64,000 nucleotides of DNA from Mactromeris polynyma. Taxonomy: Eukaryota > Mollusca > Bivalvia > Venerida > Mactridae. The first letter of the stretch is position 1, and each line of letters starts with the position of its first letter. The stretch spans positions 9,798,807 through 9,862,806 of the forward strand of contig JASFXZ010000003.1 in the NCBI GenBank assembly GCA_032209605.1. The letters are read 5' to 3'. The notes below the pieces were generated by a model. It did no database searches and was not told the origin of the DNA. It saw only the letters and a program-made list of their open reading frames with translations. Shown piece after piece: positions 11,601 through 26,600 of this stretch. Made by a program: the position numbers and the translations under genes.

Positions 11601-14600
11601 ATCTTTCACCTTTCATTATATAGGGAAGTTTTAATTGCTTACAGAAGAACTGGTCAGTGCTGGTTGGTAACCCAGGAACACTAGTTTGGTGAGCTACTGA
11701 ATAACTGAACTATTGTTGATATACGATGTAAGTGAGGAAATGCATGAATTAGGGGTTCCTTTTGACCCTTGAGTTGACCCTTTGACCCATAGAATTTCCC
11801 AAAACCTTCTGTCTGAAGGGTCAATTTTCCACTAAATTATAGGTAATTTGGCTATAAAATGGTCGAATCCGGTAAAAAATTATCCTTGAGATTCATCACC
11901 TAGTGGAACCCCTGATTTGAATATTGCTAATAAAATATGAAAATGTCGACATTTAAGAAAATTAATTAAAATATACTACATGTATAAATGTTTGGGGTTT
12001 CTAGTTACTATACTAACAAGGATGAACAAGGTGATTCTTCCAATATAGATGGACATAGTCAAAGTGGTCAGAGGTATTCATGATCATTGTAAATGTTCAG
12101 ATAAATCTGTTCACTAAAAAAGTACCGGATAAAAAAAGTTCACTGTATGGTGTTTATATTTATGTCAAAACTGGTATAGATAGTTCCCACATTGACAATA
12201 TTTACCTCTCTTGTTCTTCATCATCAGCCATTTTGATTGGCAAAACTGATAAGCCCTTATAGCAGTAATTTTCAAATATGTGATAATTGAGAAAATACTA
12301 AGAGAATTTGCATGTAACAACCACTTTTTCTTCAACTTACTGAGCCAACTGCCCTCATGAGCATAATGAATAAGTAATTTTATATTTCTGATTATTCTAT
12401 CATCGTTTACATTATATTCCCTAAAAAGTTTAAGGAAATTTGCCTATCAATACGGCGAACTATTTAGAACAAGGGAGGTAATTATTGTAATTGTGGGAAC
12501 TATCTATTGTGTCCATATTTATATTGTTCAATAATTGTTCACGACTGCCATTATGCCGAATATTTGATGAAGTTATCGCTTTGGACGGAGAGTGGTTTCA
12601 GGGTTCAACTCTGTATGTCTGATCCACAGGTCAGAGGTCAAAGCCTGTCATGTGGGAGACTGTTTTGTTACTTTGAAAATGTCTGAATAAGGGGCCGGCA
12701 CTGGTACCCAATATTCATTCATCCCAAGTGATTTATTTAAGATATAAGAATTTGTTTCACAATCAATGTAACGTAAATAAAGTTTAAACCAAGTTATTGT
12801 TGATCGACAATTTAAAAGTTAAAATTCCTAATTAAATACCAAACAAGATGGTGATTGGCTCGGGTTGTCATAACTGATTAGTGGAAACATTTAAATAAAT
12901 GCATTTTTGTGTTACAAATATTGTCAATTTGTATTGTTTATTTTGCTTTACATTTTGAATGTTCACCAATTTTGTCTTAAGTATTTTACACAAATTATGA
13001 TAATTGTTTATGTTGTCATTAATATTTAAATAAATGGATACAATATATAGTGATATATGTATGTTTAATGTATGTTTTCACTTTGTATTAAATACAGTAA
13101 GTACACTGTTGTCAATCAAATTGATATCTTTGAAACTAGCATGCCTACATTGTGAAGTTTATGAAAATAAATTGGCCAATCTCAATTAGAGTTCTTCTGT
13201 TCAAGCCTTAAGGTAGAACACCCATATTCCTGCAAATAAAATATCTTCCCATATTGGTAAATTCCGTGTCTATTTCGTTGAAGATCCGTTGTTTCTGAAT
13301 AATTTTGGGCATTGCCAGGAAACGATCGATCGTCAAGGGACTTGTCACGAAATTAATCGTCAATTCATACACAACATTAAACTGATTATTTTTTCCATAT
13401 TCAGTTTGGCAGGAAAGATTGTGGCTACCTACAGACTCTGTTCGGAACAGTTATCGTCACAGCACCATTACGATTACGGTATGAGAGCCGTGAAGTCTGT
13501 ACTCACAGCCGCTGGTAATCTCAAACTGAAATATCAACAAGAAGATGAAGCCGTGTTGCTTCTCAAAGCTATCATGGACGTCAACTTACCCAAATTTTTG
13601 GCACAGGTGAGATTTTGTTACAATCTCGAGACTTTTTGCGATGAGTATTGTTGGGAGTATGGTTTGCTTCAGACATTTTATGCCACCTCCCTTTTGAAGA
13701 GGAGAGGATATATTCTGTCGGGTTTATTGGCAGACAAATTTGTTCAATTACTAGAGAATGCCTGGACCTTCCACAGTCAGACTTCATAGAATAATTGTCT
13801 GTTGTCAGCAGAGTATTTTGGGGTAAAGTAGGTCAAAGGTCAAGGTCACAGTTATATTAAGGCTGAAAATGGTTTCTGATCAATGATTGGATAACATGCG
13901 GCCTGCAACCCTCAAACGTCTGACTCCTGATCCTAAGGTCCTGGGGTCGAGCCCTGCAATGAGCGGGGTTTGATCACAAACTTCACAATCCTTAAATTTA
14001 GCACAAGTACTGGTTGGTAGCCAGCAAGCAGTCATTGAGATTGACCAGTATAAGTTGTAAGAACTTGTTTCACAATCGATGTAAAATAAATAAGATCAAA
14101 CTAAATGTCATCTGATGGCTGCTCATTGGTATATGAAATAATTAAGCATGAATATTTTTGAAAAAAAATGTAATTGCCATGATGATGTTGAACATAATGC
14201 GTCATGTTTTTACAGTTTTATGTTGATATCTATTATTCAGGATGTACCATTGTTTGAGGGTATCATCTCGGATCTGTTCCCTGGCGTAAAATGTCCAAAG
14301 CCAGACTATGGTGTCTTCATGGAAGCACTAAAAGAGAACATCGCCAAGAGACAGTTACAGGCAGTACCATGGTTCCTGGAGAAAATCATTCAGGTAGGGT
14401 AATGTAAATTGGAAGATTGACCCCTTTCTGTCGACCTCATTTAAGATTTGTCTTAAACTTAAGATATTTTTTAGTTCTAATTTGTGGAACTTTTCAAAAA
14501 GAGTTGTTAGTGAATAAAATTTAGACATGTTGGACAAGTGTTCTAGCCTTCGGCAGGACTTTTTTCTAGTCTTGATTAAGGGAAATCTAGTTCAACAGGT

Positions 14601-17600
14601 ACTAACGTGAGGTGTTAATTTTCTAAAAAAAAAAAATATGCACATACAATATGAGGATGGTATATGGGAAACAAAAAAATTTAAATGTGGTTTCATTTCA
14701 TAAATAACTAAAAATATGTTACAATTATGCTTGCAGATTTATGAAATGATCCTGGTACGTCACGGTTTGATGGTGGTTGGTGAACCACTTGGTGGTAAGA
14801 CTCAAGCCTGGCAAGTACTGGCCGATGGTTTAACCGACCTATGTGTGGCGGGTCTCTATCCAGAATTCAAGACTATTTTCAGAATTATCAACCCAAAAGC
14901 TATCACTATGGGTCAATTATATGGTTGCTTTGATCCAGTGTCACATGAATGGACAGATGGTAAGTGTACTAATATCTAACTGTGTACATAAATGAACGCG
15001 GCTGTTTGCTTTCCAACCTCTTCTTTAAGTGACGTCATTTCCAGAAAACGTCACAGGTGACGTCGCCATGTACTAACAGTAAGCAATATTTGTCGCTGAA
15101 ATACCCCTTTTTTTACTTTTTACCCCTTTTAAGCACTATCAAATAATTTGGAACAGATGTTAACCATAATGAGCAATCTATTTTTGGTAAGTCTGTTTAA
15201 GGTCGTGGTCATATGGTGAGGTCCTGTTTGACCTTGTTGCGATTTCCGTAAATTGCTAATGTGCTTCCGTGACTTTCCGTGTGCGATATGAATATTTATC
15301 CAAACACAAGTATTGATGATAAAATCAGTCTTAGTGTTGATATTTTGTTGTTTACATTTTCCGTCTTGCTTATATTGTATCTATATTTTGTGAAACAGTT
15401 CAGACTACTATGCACCACTTTTCAGTTTAAACACTTTTTTATATGACTCGTCCATAATACGTATTGTCTTTAGAGGATATTTATAATTACTTACTAACTG
15501 GAAAGTTTTATCCGATTTTCTCAGGTGTTTTGGCTAACACTTTCCGTGAATATGCCAGTAATCCTAATGAAGACAGAAAATGGATTTTATTTGATGGACC
15601 AGTGGATGCTGTGTGGATTGAGAACATGAATACCGTACTGGATGACAATAAAAAGGTAAAAATTGCAGCCTTAAATCTTGTCGGATATAATTTCTGCGCC
15701 TCTTCTATTTCATTGACATGTGTTTAAGTTTCAAGTTGCTTTGCAATAAAATCAATTTTGTGTCTTTCAGTTTTTCCTACAAAATACAGTAAAACCTCAC
15801 TTAAAGACCACCTCAATAATAATACCACCTCAAAATTAAGAACACAATTTTCAAGTTCATTTTGACTGTTCTGCTCTTTATTTAACCTCATTATTAAGAC
15901 CATCTCAACATTAAGACCAAGGGTCCCAAGGGTGGTTGTATTATTGAGGTTTTACTGTTTTTTAACATTCCTTAGTGAAAGTATAAAAATCGTTGCTAAG
16001 GAAAAGCATAAGTAAAAAATATTTTGATTGTGTTAATTTACTCAAGTTTTTAAGCAAATCACAAAACAGCATGGAAGCTATGTCTATAATTTGAACTAAT
16101 CTTCACTTGTCTTTAATTTCAGTTATGTTTGATGAGTGGTGAGATTATTCAGATGTCAAATCAGATGAACTTGATATTTGAACCTGCAGATTTAGAGCAG
16201 GCCTCTCCGGCTACTGTCAGTAGATGTGGTATGATTTACCTGGAACCTCATCAGATGGGGTGGAAACCACTCAAAGATTCATACATGCAACACACTCTAC
16301 CAAAGGTAGGTTCTATGAACACTGAACTTACAAATTGATGTTTTAACTTCACTTAAGATGGTATAAGGTAATAAAACTGAGATTAGTGACCAGTCTCCAA
16401 ATGCAGCCTTGTCATTGGTCAATTTTAAGACTGCTTAAAAAACAACCAGTCTGGACCTGAGGTTATAAGACTTGAGTTTGAGACCAGTGTCAAAATGCAG
16501 CATTTTCATTGGTCAATTTTAAGACTTGAGGTTATAAGACTGAGTTTTGCGACCAGTCTCAAAATGCAGCACTTGCATTGGTCAATTTTAAGAATGTGTT
16601 AACAAACAACCATTCCAAAATTAAGACTTTGTGAACATACATGTATATGATGATGATATTTTCATGGACCAGGTCGTGTTATTAACTTGAGTATCAGACC
16701 ACTTCCTTGTTATTAATGTTTCTTTTTAAAGAAAATACTGCAATTGCAACTTCTTGTCATTTTCCGTGCAGTTAAGAAATAGACCTGGACGGTGCGTGTA
16801 TAAATATACCTAAAATCTCAGTATGTGATACAGTTTTCCTGCACTGTTTACTGTAAAACATTTGATCAGGAAAACATATTTTAACATGATCTTAGATGTT
16901 TTATGTGGGTCATATTTCTAATAAGTAAAAGATCTCTGTCACGCTTTCCACAGAGACTACATACATTTATTTCGACAGTCATTTTAGAACTACTTCACCC
17001 CAACGTTGCTTCCGAGATCTATTCTAAAAAAAAACATCCGATGTTGATCTGATTGAAAATACTGTTATATCGTACTTGCAGGGTTTGACAGAGGAGCAGC
17101 TAGGTTTGGTGAATGATCTCTTCGATTGGCTGATAGATCCTTGCCTGTACTTCATCCGTAAAAACTGCAAAACATTCCTCCAGACATCGGAGATGCATCT
17201 CGTACAGTCCTTGATGAGATTGTACTCATGTTTGATGGATGAGATCGTGAGCACATTGGAGCAACAAGGCAAGGAGGATGAAGATGGTGCACCAGCCACT
17301 GGACAACTGTCAAACCAACAGGTAACTCCTCAAACACACTTATCTCCCCTGGCGGTACATTAATTTCTGCCTTCATCAATGTCCTGTGATGATTTGTAAT
17401 TATGCCTTATAGATTGTTGTAAAACCAGGCGGGTGGGCAGATAGGTGGGCGGCCTTCGGGCCATCAGGCGGGTGGTCGGATGTCGTTAACAATATTTCGT
17501 TAAATCTTCATCAAACCTTGTCAGAATATTTGTCTACACAAATGTAAATATGGGTCATAATTTATGCGTAATGAAAAATCCAGCTTTAATGCGGTTTAAT

Positions 17601-20600
17601 TACCGACATTATCCTTATCTCTGTGAAATCTGTCAGGAATGATAATCAAAAGATATTGAGCATTGAAACAACCGAATACTGACTAAAGTGTTAGTGATGG
17701 CAGAAATCTCTGTACTTGGTAAAGGGAGACCATTACATGAGAGATAGCAGGTACCGGTAGTTGGGTACAAAAATTATTTGGTTGAAATGTGGGTTACTGT
17801 CAATACCAAATACCGGTAATTGTTTTGACTGTCTTAAACGAGGTATTGGCATCTATTCAATGGTTCTGTTTCGTTTTTGACAAGAATGTCCAGTAGGCAA
17901 CAACTTGGAACGTACCTAAAATGCTGTAGATCAGGTTATTTTTTAAAAATGGCTTTGTTTAGATTTGACTTTTAAGCCATTTACCTAATTACAAATAAAT
18001 AATAAACTCCTTGTATATATATATTCAGACTATAGTATCATTATATAACATAGTAGACAATTGCAATACAATATTCAATAGTTCATTGGGCATTAAATCT
18101 AATACAATTTATCTTTGATTTTCAGGTGACCTTGTACTTACAAGGATTGTTCCTGTTCTCCCTTATTTGGTCCCTAGGGGCCACATTGGCCGGGGACAGT
18201 AGAAAGAAATTTGATGCTTTCTTCCGAAACATCATCAACGGAACAGATGCTGATTACCCCAAACCAAAAAGTATCAAAATCACAAAGGTGAGTGTCCCAG
18301 GGAGGTGCAGTGGTCGAGGGGTTGAACGTCTGACTCCCGATGTGAAGGTTGTGAGTTCAAGCCCTTCGATGCGCGTAAACTTCATAATACCTAAATTTGG
18401 CCCAAGTACTGGTTGGTAGCCAGGAAGCAGTCATCAAGAGTGATTAGTATAAGTTGTAAGAACTTGTTTCACAATCGATGTAAAATAAATAAGTTGTCTT
18501 GTTTCATTGTGATATTATAGTGAGTTATTTATAAAAGCGACATACCACCTCAAAATTAAGAAAAAAAATTTAAGTCCTAGATATTATAACGTATAAATAG
18601 AGATCTGCAGAAGTTAGGCCTATTGAACAGATTTCAACAGACGAAAGCGAATCAAGTCTATCTTCTTTATATTTCAACAATTTTTACTTAAAACCCTTGA
18701 ATTTTTTTTTTCAGAGTAACACAATACCAGAGAGGAACACTATCTATGATTTCTGCTTCGAGAAGAAAGGACCAGGTCAGTGGATTGACTGGATGGACAC
18801 GTTAGATAAGTCACAACTTAATCTTGCTTCCAATGCCAAGGTTTGTATACAGTCTTCTGACATTTCGGAATCTTACAGCGCAACCTCTCTAGAGCAACAC
18901 CCTTTGGGAGATGGAAAGTTTGGTTGTTATTCAGAGGTTGTTGCCATAGAGAGTTAAATCGGTTGTAAAATTTTACTACATGAATATTGTGGATGTTGCT
19001 CAAGGCCTCTCTTGAGAGGTTGCGCTGTATTTTTTTTTTGGACATGTTGTTGCATTGTTTTGCATGATTTTCCTTGGTTTTCTGAATTAATATGTGCGCA
19101 CATGCGTACACTCTAGTGGCTGACATGCGTTCGAAATAATTCACACACAGGGCCACGAAATCACGAGACTGTAATAAATATGTGCTGTATGTATCAGAGT
19201 TGGCCAAACGAGACTGAATGCCTAAAATGTTCGGTAAAAATTAATAGGTTTTGTAAAAATATGGAAATTTACAATAATTATAAACTAACTGAATTTTGAT
19301 ACATACAGTATACATGTATATATAGTACCTTTATCTTCACCATTTTTGAAACAAAAACACTGCTATAGTAATATCCAGGGGAGAGAATCTTCTTTCTAGT
19401 TCATTATTTCCCCTTGTTTGGACAAGAAAAATGAAAGTTTGTGAATTGGTCAGATATGTGCAAAAATTGTAATTTTGTTTAATGCATAAAGGTATCCTTT
19501 GATTTTGTTACTTTTTACCAAGAAACTTCCTCTCCCCTGAATATAGAGATGCAAATATTGTGAATTTACCTAAGTTCTGTTTTGTTATATTACTGATTTA
19601 CTTGAGGGAAGCAGTTGTGTAGAAGAGTGATTTGTATAAGTTGCAAGTACTGTAAAATGAAATTGTTGGTAAAATATACATTAATGCTGTTTTTTTATGA
19701 TAAAAATATGTTTTTGTTGAATTAATATCTTTGTTGCTTGTTACATGTTCGCATATTACTTGTACCTTTGAAGCATATTCAAGGCTTTGTCTGGTGATCA
19801 TTTAATGATTTTTTGCTTTCACTTTTATGTCAAAGTTTGTTTTTGCTCTGTAGAAACAAAATGTTGACCATGAAGTCAAGGTAATTCTCATACAATGTGG
19901 CGTTTAATTCTACAGTAATACACTTAATGGTGTACAGTGGAACGTCTAACTAACAGCCATCTCTCTATAATAACTACCTCTTAATTTATAACAGGAGATC
20001 TTTATTGCCCATTCATTTTCAGCTATATTTCACTTCTCTACAACAGCCACCCTGGATTGCTGAAAATACCTTCTCATAACAGTCGCCAAAATATCTGATC
20101 TCGGCCCATATTATTTCCTTTTATCAGAGGTCGCTGTTATTCAAGTTCACAAAAATACTCAAGAAAATTCATATTTTTAGCAAAAGAAAGTTTCGTCTGT
20201 ATTACAAAAAGCAATTCCCTAATAGAGCCCTTTTCTACCTTATTACAACCTCTTGAGTATCTAATTAATATTTCGTGTATTACTGATGATTAAATACCGA
20301 TGGTGTATGATTTAGCAAGTACGCAGACTCTGGTGAATGGTTTAGAATATCTATATATCCTCTGTGTATGGTTTTACGGTCATACGCTATCTATCCTCTG
20401 TGTATGGTTTTACGGTCATACGCTATATATTCTTTGTGTATGGTTTAACGGTCATACACTCTTTAGTTCATGCTAGACAATTTCTCTTGGATTCAACCAT
20501 TGTAGACTCCTTGATGCATGAGTTTTATATTACAACAATCCTTTCTTTAGCGTTTGATTTTACTATCATAGACTCTCTAAGCTAGGTGCATGAATTTCAT

Positions 20601-23600
20601 AATTGAGCGCCGCAGTACAATTTCCAACCTCTTCTTTAAGTGACGTCATTTCCAGAAAACTTCACATGTGACATGTACTGACAGTAAGCCATATTAGGCG
20701 CATATGGCAATATGAAAACGAAGTGACCATAAGGAGTAAATATTTTTTCTGCTCGGAAATAGTGACATCACATGTTGCGCTTTCTTGAAATGATGTCACT
20801 TACAGAAAAGGTTGAAAATCCCATAGCGCGCTCAATTATTCATCATTACGATTTTCGAAAGAGTGGTTTATATGATCAGGCTGGTATAAGAGCTGATTTG
20901 GGCCAGTTGTTTTACAGAGTTACTTGTAACTACCGACTAGTGCTTTAAAAACTTAAGCCAAAGACTGATACCTTATTTAGCGTATGATTTAGCGTCTAGA
21001 AATTGGATTTGGATGTGTTTTAGTCTCTAGTCTTTATTATCTTCTTATGACCTCATCCAGGACTTGGCACAAAACCATCGTTACTGCTTCTTATTTCCTT
21101 TACCATACTGTGATGTTAACATGTGAAGCTCTGCCATACTGTAATGTTAACATGTAAACCTCATCCATACTGTGCTCTAAGCGTGTAAACCTCTACCATA
21201 CTGTGATGTTAACATGTGAAGCTCTTCCATACTGTGATGTTTACATGTAAACCTCATCCATACTGTGCTCTAAGCATGTAAACATCTACCATACTGTGAT
21301 GTTAGCTTGTTAACCTCTACCTTACTGTGATGTAAGCATCTAAGCCTCTACCATTCTGTGATCTAAGCATTTAAACCTTTACCATTCTGTGATCTAAGCT
21401 CTTAAACATCTACCATACTGTGAAAGAAGCATTTAAACAGTAACTCTGTACTTATCTCTATCTATTTGAGATGTGTGCAATTAAAAGCATCGCTAGTACT
21501 GATGTGTTGACTGGTTCATGAACCTTGCAGGCATTAATCTGATTGCTTGGTGTAGTAGTTGGTTTAATTACAATTACTTATCCTTATAAATTAAATCAAT
21601 TTAATTAATGATTTCTTCATTCAAATAATCATGATTACTTTCTTATTGCAAATGATTGAATGTTCGTATCATTGCATTGTTGCCCTAACTTTTCTGTGAA
21701 ATATACATACAAATTGAATATCTACAGTAAAAAAGAAGCGATGCAGTGATTTGAATAAGATCATTAATGATTTAGCATTGTAATCAGAAAGTAATCAAAA
21801 AGTAATCAGGAAAAGCATTGCATTTTTACAGTATAATGAAATTTAATTGCATATAATCAGCATTTCGTTGGATTAACGATTGCATGATAGATTACTTGAA
21901 GAAAAGTGTAAATTAATTGCTGTTAATTAAGGAGTGTATAATAAAGATTTATTTACAGCTACAATTACCCCATGTCTGGTAAAGGTAGAAATTGTGATTA
22001 CCTTATGTCTGATAAAGATTGCAATTATAGTTAATACCCCATGTCAGATAAATATAATGATTTTAATAACCCCATGTTTGATAAACATTACAATTTAATA
22101 TGATCACCCCACGTCTGATAAATATTATAATAATGATTACCCCATGTCTAATAAATATAATGATTACCCCATGTCTGATAAAAATATTATGATCACCCCA
22201 TGTCTGATAAATATTATGATTACCCCATGTCTGATAAATAGTTTGATTATGACTTCTGTGTGTTATGTCTGATGAAGTTTATGATTACCCCATGTCTGAT
22301 AAGGTTACCCCATGTCTGATAAGGTTACCCCATGTCTGATAAGGTTACCCCATGTCTGATAAGGTTACCCCATGTCTGATAAGGTTACCCCATGTCTGAT
22401 AAGGTTACCCCATGTCTGATAAGGTTACCCCATGTCTGATAAGGTTACCCCATGTCTGATAAGGTTACCCCATGTCTGATAAGGTTACCCTATGTCTGAT
22501 AAGGTTACCCCATGTCTGATACTGTAAACAGATTGTTATGTTGCCAATTATGAGATTTTTAAATTTGAAAATAACATTAATAGTCATTCAAATTTAATGT
22601 TTTACTGAATCAATGAAGTTATTTTATTGCTTAAATGTTTTGCTTTTGTTCCTGTTGTTATTACATAATTTGTTTGCTTTTTGTTGTGTAACTTACTGAA
22701 CTATTTGTATCGTATCATCTCTTTTGCTCGACATTTTATGCCGGTCATGTTGTCATCAGTCTTTTAAAGGTAGATAGTTGAGATTGTTTTTGTCAAAATA
22801 TACTTACCTGTAAACATGAGAAAATAGATGGTGAATCCCATCATACTCTACAACACTACATTGTCACTTTTATTACATATTTCCCAAAACAGCACATACA
22901 CGAAGCAGGTATTTTCTATCCTGAACTACGCGCCGAGTTAGCGATAGCATAGGAAATACCTGTATCTGACTCGTGTTTTGGAGTTCCAGAAACTTTCAAA
23001 GAAAATTATAATGCAGTGATTTAAAGATCGTTTGTATGAAGGCATTAACATGCCATTTTCTCAGAAATTTTACTTAACATATTTTGACAAAGAATAGGAC
23101 TATCTACCTTTAATGTCGTATTTTCATTAATTGTATTTAATCTGTCAAATTAAAGGTCAGTGACTTGATTATTCAAACCAATGAGACAGCAAGACAGACG
23201 TTCTTCCTCCACACGTTCCTGTCCCACGAGAGACCCGTTCTGTTTGTCGGTCCGACTGGTACTGGAAAGTCTGCCATCACCAACAGCCATCTGCTTGGAC
23301 TGCCAAAGGATTTGTAAGACATTCTGTTTGTTAGAAACTTTACAGATACAGTAGTGTTTAAAATCTCTGTAAAAATTATTAATCAAAGCACTGAAAGTGC
23401 TGAATGGGGCAGGCACTGTGATTATTGAAAACTGACCGTTAAATTTGGAAAGTTCCTGTGTGGGCAGAATAAACTTGCGGTTGTTCAGTTGTGACAAAAT
23501 TGGCCTCATCTGGTCTCATGATATTGACCAGTGCTGAACTTCGGGATCTGAGTTTTGCATTGCATGAAAACTAATTGCATAGTTATAGACTCATTTCAAG

Positions 23601-26600
23601 AAACAAATACTCGTATATTCTATGAGCAGTGTAGCTTTACTTGTATGGAGGGATTGTATGTTATCTTTTTTGTACAAGAATGGTATTACAGACTTGCTTG
23701 TGAGTACACATGTACTAAACAGGAAGTTCTCTGTTTTGCAGATATGTTCCTAACTTGCTGAACTTCTCTGCAAGAACATCAGCCAATCAGACACAGGATA
23801 TCATCATGTCTAAGCTAGATCGACGTAGGAAAGGAGTATTCGGTCCGCCTATGGGTAAGAAATCTGTCGTATTTGTTGACGATCTCAACATGCCAGGCAA
23901 GGAAAAGTACGGAGCTCAGCCACCTATCGAACTATTGAGACAATGGCAAGACCATGGTCACTGGTATGACAGAAAGGACACATCAAAATTATTCCTTATC
24001 GATGTGGTAAGTTTTTACATAATTTTTGTTTCAATAGCTTACATGAAGGAAACGTATATGCAGATGTTTTACATGGCAATAATTTAATGTTCTTTCTGCT
24101 TTGTTTTAATAATTACAAAGTTTGCTATAAAAATTTACCACCTGACATGTCTGGTAAAAAATCATTGAGTCTGGTGAATAAATTAGAAATTTTACAATAG
24201 ACAAGGAAGGAAATATATGCATATGTTCGGTCAGATGGAGGTTGGCTCTATTTGGTGCAACCTCTGACTCTGTTTCTAGATTAATATTAAGACTGTTGGT
24301 TGAAAGGAAGTGAAAAGATTTGAAAATTGCATGATAAATATTGTGTACAAGTTTTGTTTGAAATTACCATGTTTGTTGATGGTTTAGTGTCTCTTGTTAC
24401 TCCGTGAAAATTAGATAGCACTTCTCTTTGTTTATAGAACAAACAGCAGATTAGACATTTTTCTTTTACTCTCAAAGTTTTTCAAATTTATATGTCTGAC
24501 CGCCTGTCATTTCTGCTAAAAATTCATTCTGTCTGCTCAAATCTTGAAATCTTAAAATAAACGAACAAAGGGAGGTAATTCTGTTTTATTCAGGTAAAGA
24601 CTGGGATTACATGGTGAACTATTGATTGTTTATTTTCAGTTGCTTGTTGCTGCTATGGGTCCACCGGGTGGAGGAAGAAATGACATCACCGGCAGGTTCA
24701 CTCGTCACTTGAACGTTATTTCCATCGATGAATTCGATGATGCTACTATGACTCGTATCTTCACGTCAATTACTGACTGGCACTTCGGCAAAGTTTTCGA
24801 TGCTTCATTTGTCCGCAATGGGAAGGTAAGTAACAAATTTTAGCTTGTCTGTTATAAAAAAAAGCTGTTTTCATAGAGTGATCCTTATTGTCATCATTGT
24901 GTGTGTCCACAAAAATGGTAAATATTGCGTTATACTCAGTTTCTGGGAAAGCACAAGTCCCGATGTTTAATGTAACGCGTAGACAAGATTCTGCACTTGT
25001 GGTGCTTATTTTATGATTGAATTGTCCAATTTTGCTGGTGATGGCTTAGATAACTATAGGAAAACCTTTAGTTGACACTGGATCATTGAGCGACAAATTG
25101 TGTAAAGTTCCGCTCTCATAAATTAAGTCAGAGTGTTACTTCTTAATATTGTCAGTTGTATAAAAGATCACTAATTGGGGTTTGATATGGTGAGAACATT
25201 TTTTCTCTGTTTTACAGTTGTTAGTGCAAGCCACTATGGGTGTGTATAAAGAAGCCATCGCAAGTTTCTTACCAACTCCTACAAAGAGTCATTATGTATT
25301 CAATCTTCGTGACTTTGCACGTGTAATTCGTGGTGTACTATTAGTGCCAGCAACATGTATGGCGGAAACAGAAAAACTGCATAAACTCTGGGTGCATGAA
25401 GTATACCGAGTGTTCTACGATCGTCTCACGGATCAGCCTGACAGGTAAGTTAATGATGTCAATATAAAGATAATGTTAAGGCTGCATAAGAAAGGTATCA
25501 AGCCTGACTTGTCTTAACTGATTTTAAATTGCTGGAAAGGAGGAAGTTGGCCATTTTCTGTTCAGTCTTTGCCAATAAAATGTGTGAATAACTGTCAATA
25601 AGGGGAAAATTTCATGATCACTGTTTGTAAATTCTTCCATTTATCCATTTTTTCACCAAATTCTGTATAAATGGTTAAGTTTGTGGTATTAAAATGTTGC
25701 AAATTTTGCGGATTCAGGAAAGGTGCAAAAGTTGTAGCTACGGTTAGTTTTCTCTTTCACAGAAGCATATTTTTATACTTTAATGTTAAATTGAACAATA
25801 CTAATTCCGGTGACTTACAAACATTTCTGCTCAGAAATGTCTGAAATCTCGGATTCGCAAACTTTTTGACACATGTAAATATTCAGTTATATAGTATAAC
25901 AACATTGTCATTCTAAAGTTATGCTGAACATAATAATTATTGTTTTAATATCTATTTCAGAGAAAAGTTCTTCACTATAGTTAAAGAGCAGTGTCAGGAT
26001 CATTTTAAAGTGAATATTGACAAAGTACTGGGACATTTATCTCGTAGTGGTACAGTGATTGATGATAACGTGCGTAGTTTATTCTTTGGGGACTATATGC
26101 AAGGAGAAGTGAAGGCTTATAATGAAGTAACAGACTTTAAGACATTGACAAGTACCATGGATAAGTAAGTATTAGTTCCAAAGGCTGCATAGGAAAAGTC
26201 TTTGATTCCTGTCTCCTTACTCTACTTTGTGAAGTTAGTTACGGTTTAAGTGTGTTTTTTTTAAAAGAACAACTTCTTGTATGTTCCTATTTATGTGACT
26301 ATATTTCTCTTGATCAAACCGAAAAACATATCTGCCATAGGCCATTAAAGGCATTATTGGAGGTAGGTTGAACAGCAATAAGTTTAAGTTCTGGCCTTAT
26401 TGTCAGTTTCAGTTGAAAATTGAATCCATACAATACGTACAATGAATTGAAAAATGTCAAAGCCTCCAAATGTATCAGACTTCATTGTAAAAGCACAGAA
26501 ACATGACTAAGTCTATCTAATTACTTTTTCAGTTATCTGGAAGAATATAACATCGTGAGCAAAGCACCTATGCATCTTGTAATGTTCAAGTTTGCTATTG

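Noticed and set aside
13289..13789. A 166-codon single-exon gene
   Set aside because: It is exon 10 with read-through into both introns; splice sites and homology limit the coding part to 13405-13606.
20364..20585. A 73-codon frame with repeated [12 protein letters not shown] residues
   Set aside because: It follows a 36-bp tandem repeat whose period is a multiple of three, so the open frame is expected by chance.
22301..22520. Regular 20-bp repeats as a CRISPR array
   Set aside because: There are no spacers between units, and the host is clearly a eukaryote with spliced genes.
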